DNA of 6,294 nt, taken from assembly GCA_025357175.1 (NCBI GenBank), contig JANXPS010000156.1, forward strand, positions 1 through 6,294. The letters run 5' to 3'. Below the pieces are notes generated by a model that had not been told where the DNA came from, did no database searches, and saw only the letters and a list, made by a program, of their open reading frames with translations. Shown one piece after another: positions 4,789 to 6,294 of this stretch. The DNA is from Deltaproteobacteria bacterium. GTDB lineage: Bacteria; Desulfobacterota; Deferrimicrobia; Deferrimicrobiales; Deferrimicrobiaceae. Made by a program: the position numbers and the translations under genes. The stretch's first letter is position 1; every line of letters begins with the position of its first letter.

Positions 4789-6294
4789 GCCCGGGCGAGG
4801 ATTCGGCCGGCTCGGTTCCGGAGATATAGAATTCGTTCCGCACGAAAACGACATTGTCCGGTTTCGGGAAGTCGGCGGCCGGTTTCAATCTCACGGCATG
4901 GCGCATGAACCGCTCCCAGATGGGGGCCGCGGCGGCTCCCCCGGTAAAACCTTTTCCCACCGAGCGGGGCTTGTCGTAGCCGACCCAGACACCGGTGATC
5001 ACCCGGGGCGTATAGCCGATGAACCAGGCATCCCGGTAATCGTCGGTCGTGCCGGTCTTTCCGGCGGCGGGATTCGCCTTGCTGAATTTATCGAGCCCCT
5101 TGGCCGTCCCGTATGTCAGGACGTCTTTCAGCATGCTGGTGGTGACGTGGGCGATGGCCGGGGATACGACCCGGGCGGTCACCGGGGGATTCTCGGTCCA
5201 TGTGCGCCGCTTGCTGTCGTACACGCGGAGGATGACCCTCGCTTCGGGCCGTGCGCCGCCGGCGGCCAGCGGGGCGTAGGCCAGCACCAGGTCGTTCAGG
5301 GTGACCTCGCTGGTTCCAAGCGCCAGCGACAGGCCGTTCTCAGCATGCAGCGGGAGCCCCATCCTCCCGGCGAATTCCACGAAGTACGGGACTCCGATGG
5401 CGTCCAGCAATTTTACCGCCACGACATTGCTGGAATGGGCCAGCGCCTGCCGGAGGGTCAGCTCGCCGTATCGTTCGCCTCCGAAGTTCAGCGGTTTCCA
5501 GCTTCCACCGTTCCCGCCGTCGTAGGTCACCGGAGTGTCGTTCCAGAGGCTGCCGGCCGTGATCCCCTTGTCCAGGGCCGCCGCATAGATCAGCGGCTTG
5601 ATGGCCGAACCGGGCTGCCGCCTGGCTGAAAAGGCGCGGTCGTAACCGCTTTGGGAAACATCGGTTCCCCCGACCGCCGCCAGGACATCGCCCGTCGATG
5701 GATCCAGGCAGAGCAATGCGCCCTGCAGCCCGGGGGAGATGCGCCGGACCCCTTCCCGCAACGACTGTTCGGCCCGTTTCTGCAGGTCGAGGTCGAGGGC
5801 GGCGATCACCTCCAGCCCCCCCTGTTCGACGATCTCGGCCCCGTAGCGTTCGATCAGGATGCGGCGGACGTGCGACAGGTAATGCGGGGCCTCTCCTGTC
5901 TTTGTGACCGAAGGCGGATGGGCGCGCAGCTGCCTTTTCCTCCGGGGGGTGATCATCTTCAGCTCTTCCATGCGCTTAAGGACCACGTTGCGACGCCCGG
6001 TGACCCAGGCCGCTTTCCCGAGGGGATTGTACCGGGACGGATTTTTCTGGACGCCGGCCAGCGTGGCGCATTCGGAGTCGTTCAGTTCCTCTGGGTTCTT
6101 GTCGAAATAGAGTCGGGCGGCCTGCGCGATGCCCCAGGCGCCGTTCCCGTAATAGATCTCGTTGAAATACATTTCCAGGATCTGCTTCTTGCCGTATTTC
6201 TGCTCGAACTCGATGGCCATCCGGGCTTCATCGATCTTGCGTTCGAGGGTTTTCGCACCGGATAAATACCTGTTCTTGATCAGCTGCTGGGTGA
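4706..6294 (-). CDS. Class A penicillin-binding protein, PBP1A type (5' partial)
   Basis: A bifunctional peptidoglycan synthase acting on the outer face of the inner membrane: GT51 glycosyltransferase followed by a transpeptidase. The frame is open to the right edge, beginning TQQLIKNRYLSGAKTLERK, so the N-terminal anchor and the catalytic ED..F Glu of the GT domain lie outside. Visible GT51 motifs are TQQL.KN, RKIDEARMAIEFEQKYGKKQ, ILEMYFNEIYYG, GIAQAARLYFDKN and LAGVQKNPSRYNPL. Transpeptidase motifs are complete: SAIK (Ser codon 5606-5608, Lys 5597-5599 on the complement), SSN (5426-5434) and KTGT (5048-5059). The C-terminus is a proline-rich tail, ending PGSPPRAAGTPAPSTHPPPP, that runs antisense into the last 83 nt of fadE; the stop is at complement 4706-4708. 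The promoter is not in the window. Class A PBP is certain; the exact paralogue name is not. Confidence 0.95.
   Translation of the reverse strand, partial: TQQLIKNRYLSGAKTLERKIDEARMAIEFEQKYGKKQILEMYFNEIYYGNGAWGIAQAARLYFDKNPEELNDSECATLAGVQKNPSRYNPLGKAAWVTGRRNVVLKRMEELKMITPRRKRQLRAHPPSVTKTGEAPHYLSHVRRILIERYGAEIVEQGGLEVIAALDLDLQKRAEQSLREGVRRISPGLQGALLCLDPSTGDVLAAVGGTDVSQSGYDRAFSARRQPGSAIKPLIYAAALDKGITAGSLWNDTPVTYDGGNGGSWKPLNFGGERYGELTLRQALAHSSNVVAVKLLDAIGVPYFVEFAGRMGLPLHAENGLSLALGTSEVTLNDLVLAYAPLAAGGARPEARVILRVYDSKRRTWTENPPVTARVVSPAIAHVTTSMLKDVLTYGTAKGLDKFSKANPAAGKTGTTDDYRDAWFIGYTPRVITGVWVGYDKPRSVGKGFTGGAAAAPIWERFMRHAVRLKPAADFPKPDNVVFVRNEFYISGTEPAESSPGLSPEIRLPGSPPRAAGTPAPSTHPPPP
4780..4794 (+). 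other. Perfect hairpin with the fadE stop codon in its loop
   Basis: CCGGGC (4780-4785) and GCCCGG (4789-4794) form a 6-bp perfect stem whose 3-nt loop is the fadE stop codon TGA (4786-4788). No T-run follows on either strand within 20 nt, so it is not a standard intrinsic terminator. It lies at the edge of the convergent overlap, and on the other strand it lies inside the tail of the PBP reading frame. It could stabilise the 3' end or slow polymerase, or be a chance product of GC-rich sequence. Confidence 0.4.

Noticed and set aside
2251..4854. 867-residue open frame on the minus strand across fadE
   Set aside because: It is an antisense shadow of fadE caused by GC-rich codon use. Its translation is rich in R, P, G and H with no domain, while the plus strand gives a near full-length FadE match.
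5651..6265. 204-residue and other plus-strand frames (also 4898-5629) opposite the PBP
   Set aside because: They are shadows of the minus-strand PBP, whose GT51 and transpeptidase motifs are all in one uninterrupted frame.

Overview
The window is bacterial DNA. Four of its five genes are GC-rich (about 65% GC by eye), while one block is clearly more AT-rich. The long membrane-anchored FadE-type acyl-CoA dehydrogenase and the class A penicillin-binding protein point to a Gram-negative bacterium. A deltaproteobacterial-type lineage is my best guess, but nothing here settles the taxonomy.

Layout: (1) 3-152 (+) is the last 49 codons of a gene ending in a winged-helix-like tail typical of Fic-associated or RecG-like ATP-binding regulators. 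(2) 153-520 has no convincing gene. It holds TGACCC/GGGTCA motifs that look like the end of an IS21-family element. Just before the next gene it holds a sigma70-type promoter covered by three direct repeats spaced exactly 24 bp apart. (3) 521-2050 (+) is a 509-residue Fic protein with a complete FIC motif and a complete inhibitory-helix motif. Its N-terminal half resembles AbiEi-type (type IV) antitoxins. The gene is lower in GC than its neighbours and looks horizontally acquired. (4) 2184-2411 (+) is a small copper-chaperone-like HMA protein. (5) 2503-4788 (+) is fadE, 91 nt downstream, with a hairpin-rich spacer between the two. (6) 4706 to the right edge (-) is a class A penicillin-binding protein (PBP1A type), cut by the window edge. 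It converges on fadE and overlaps its last 83 nt.

How the parts relate: the Fic gene with its operator-like repeats looks like a self-contained, self-regulated accessory module inserted among core genes. The HMA protein and FadE share strand and close spacing and may be co-transcribed, although their functions (copper handling, fatty-acid beta-oxidation) are not obviously linked. The PBP builds peptidoglycan and is transcribed toward fadE.

The most interesting part is 442-2050: a Fic AMP-transferase fused to an antitoxin-like DNA-binding domain, behind a promoter with three 24-bp-phased CTAG-centred repeats. This suggests a single-polypeptide toxin/antitoxin/repressor.
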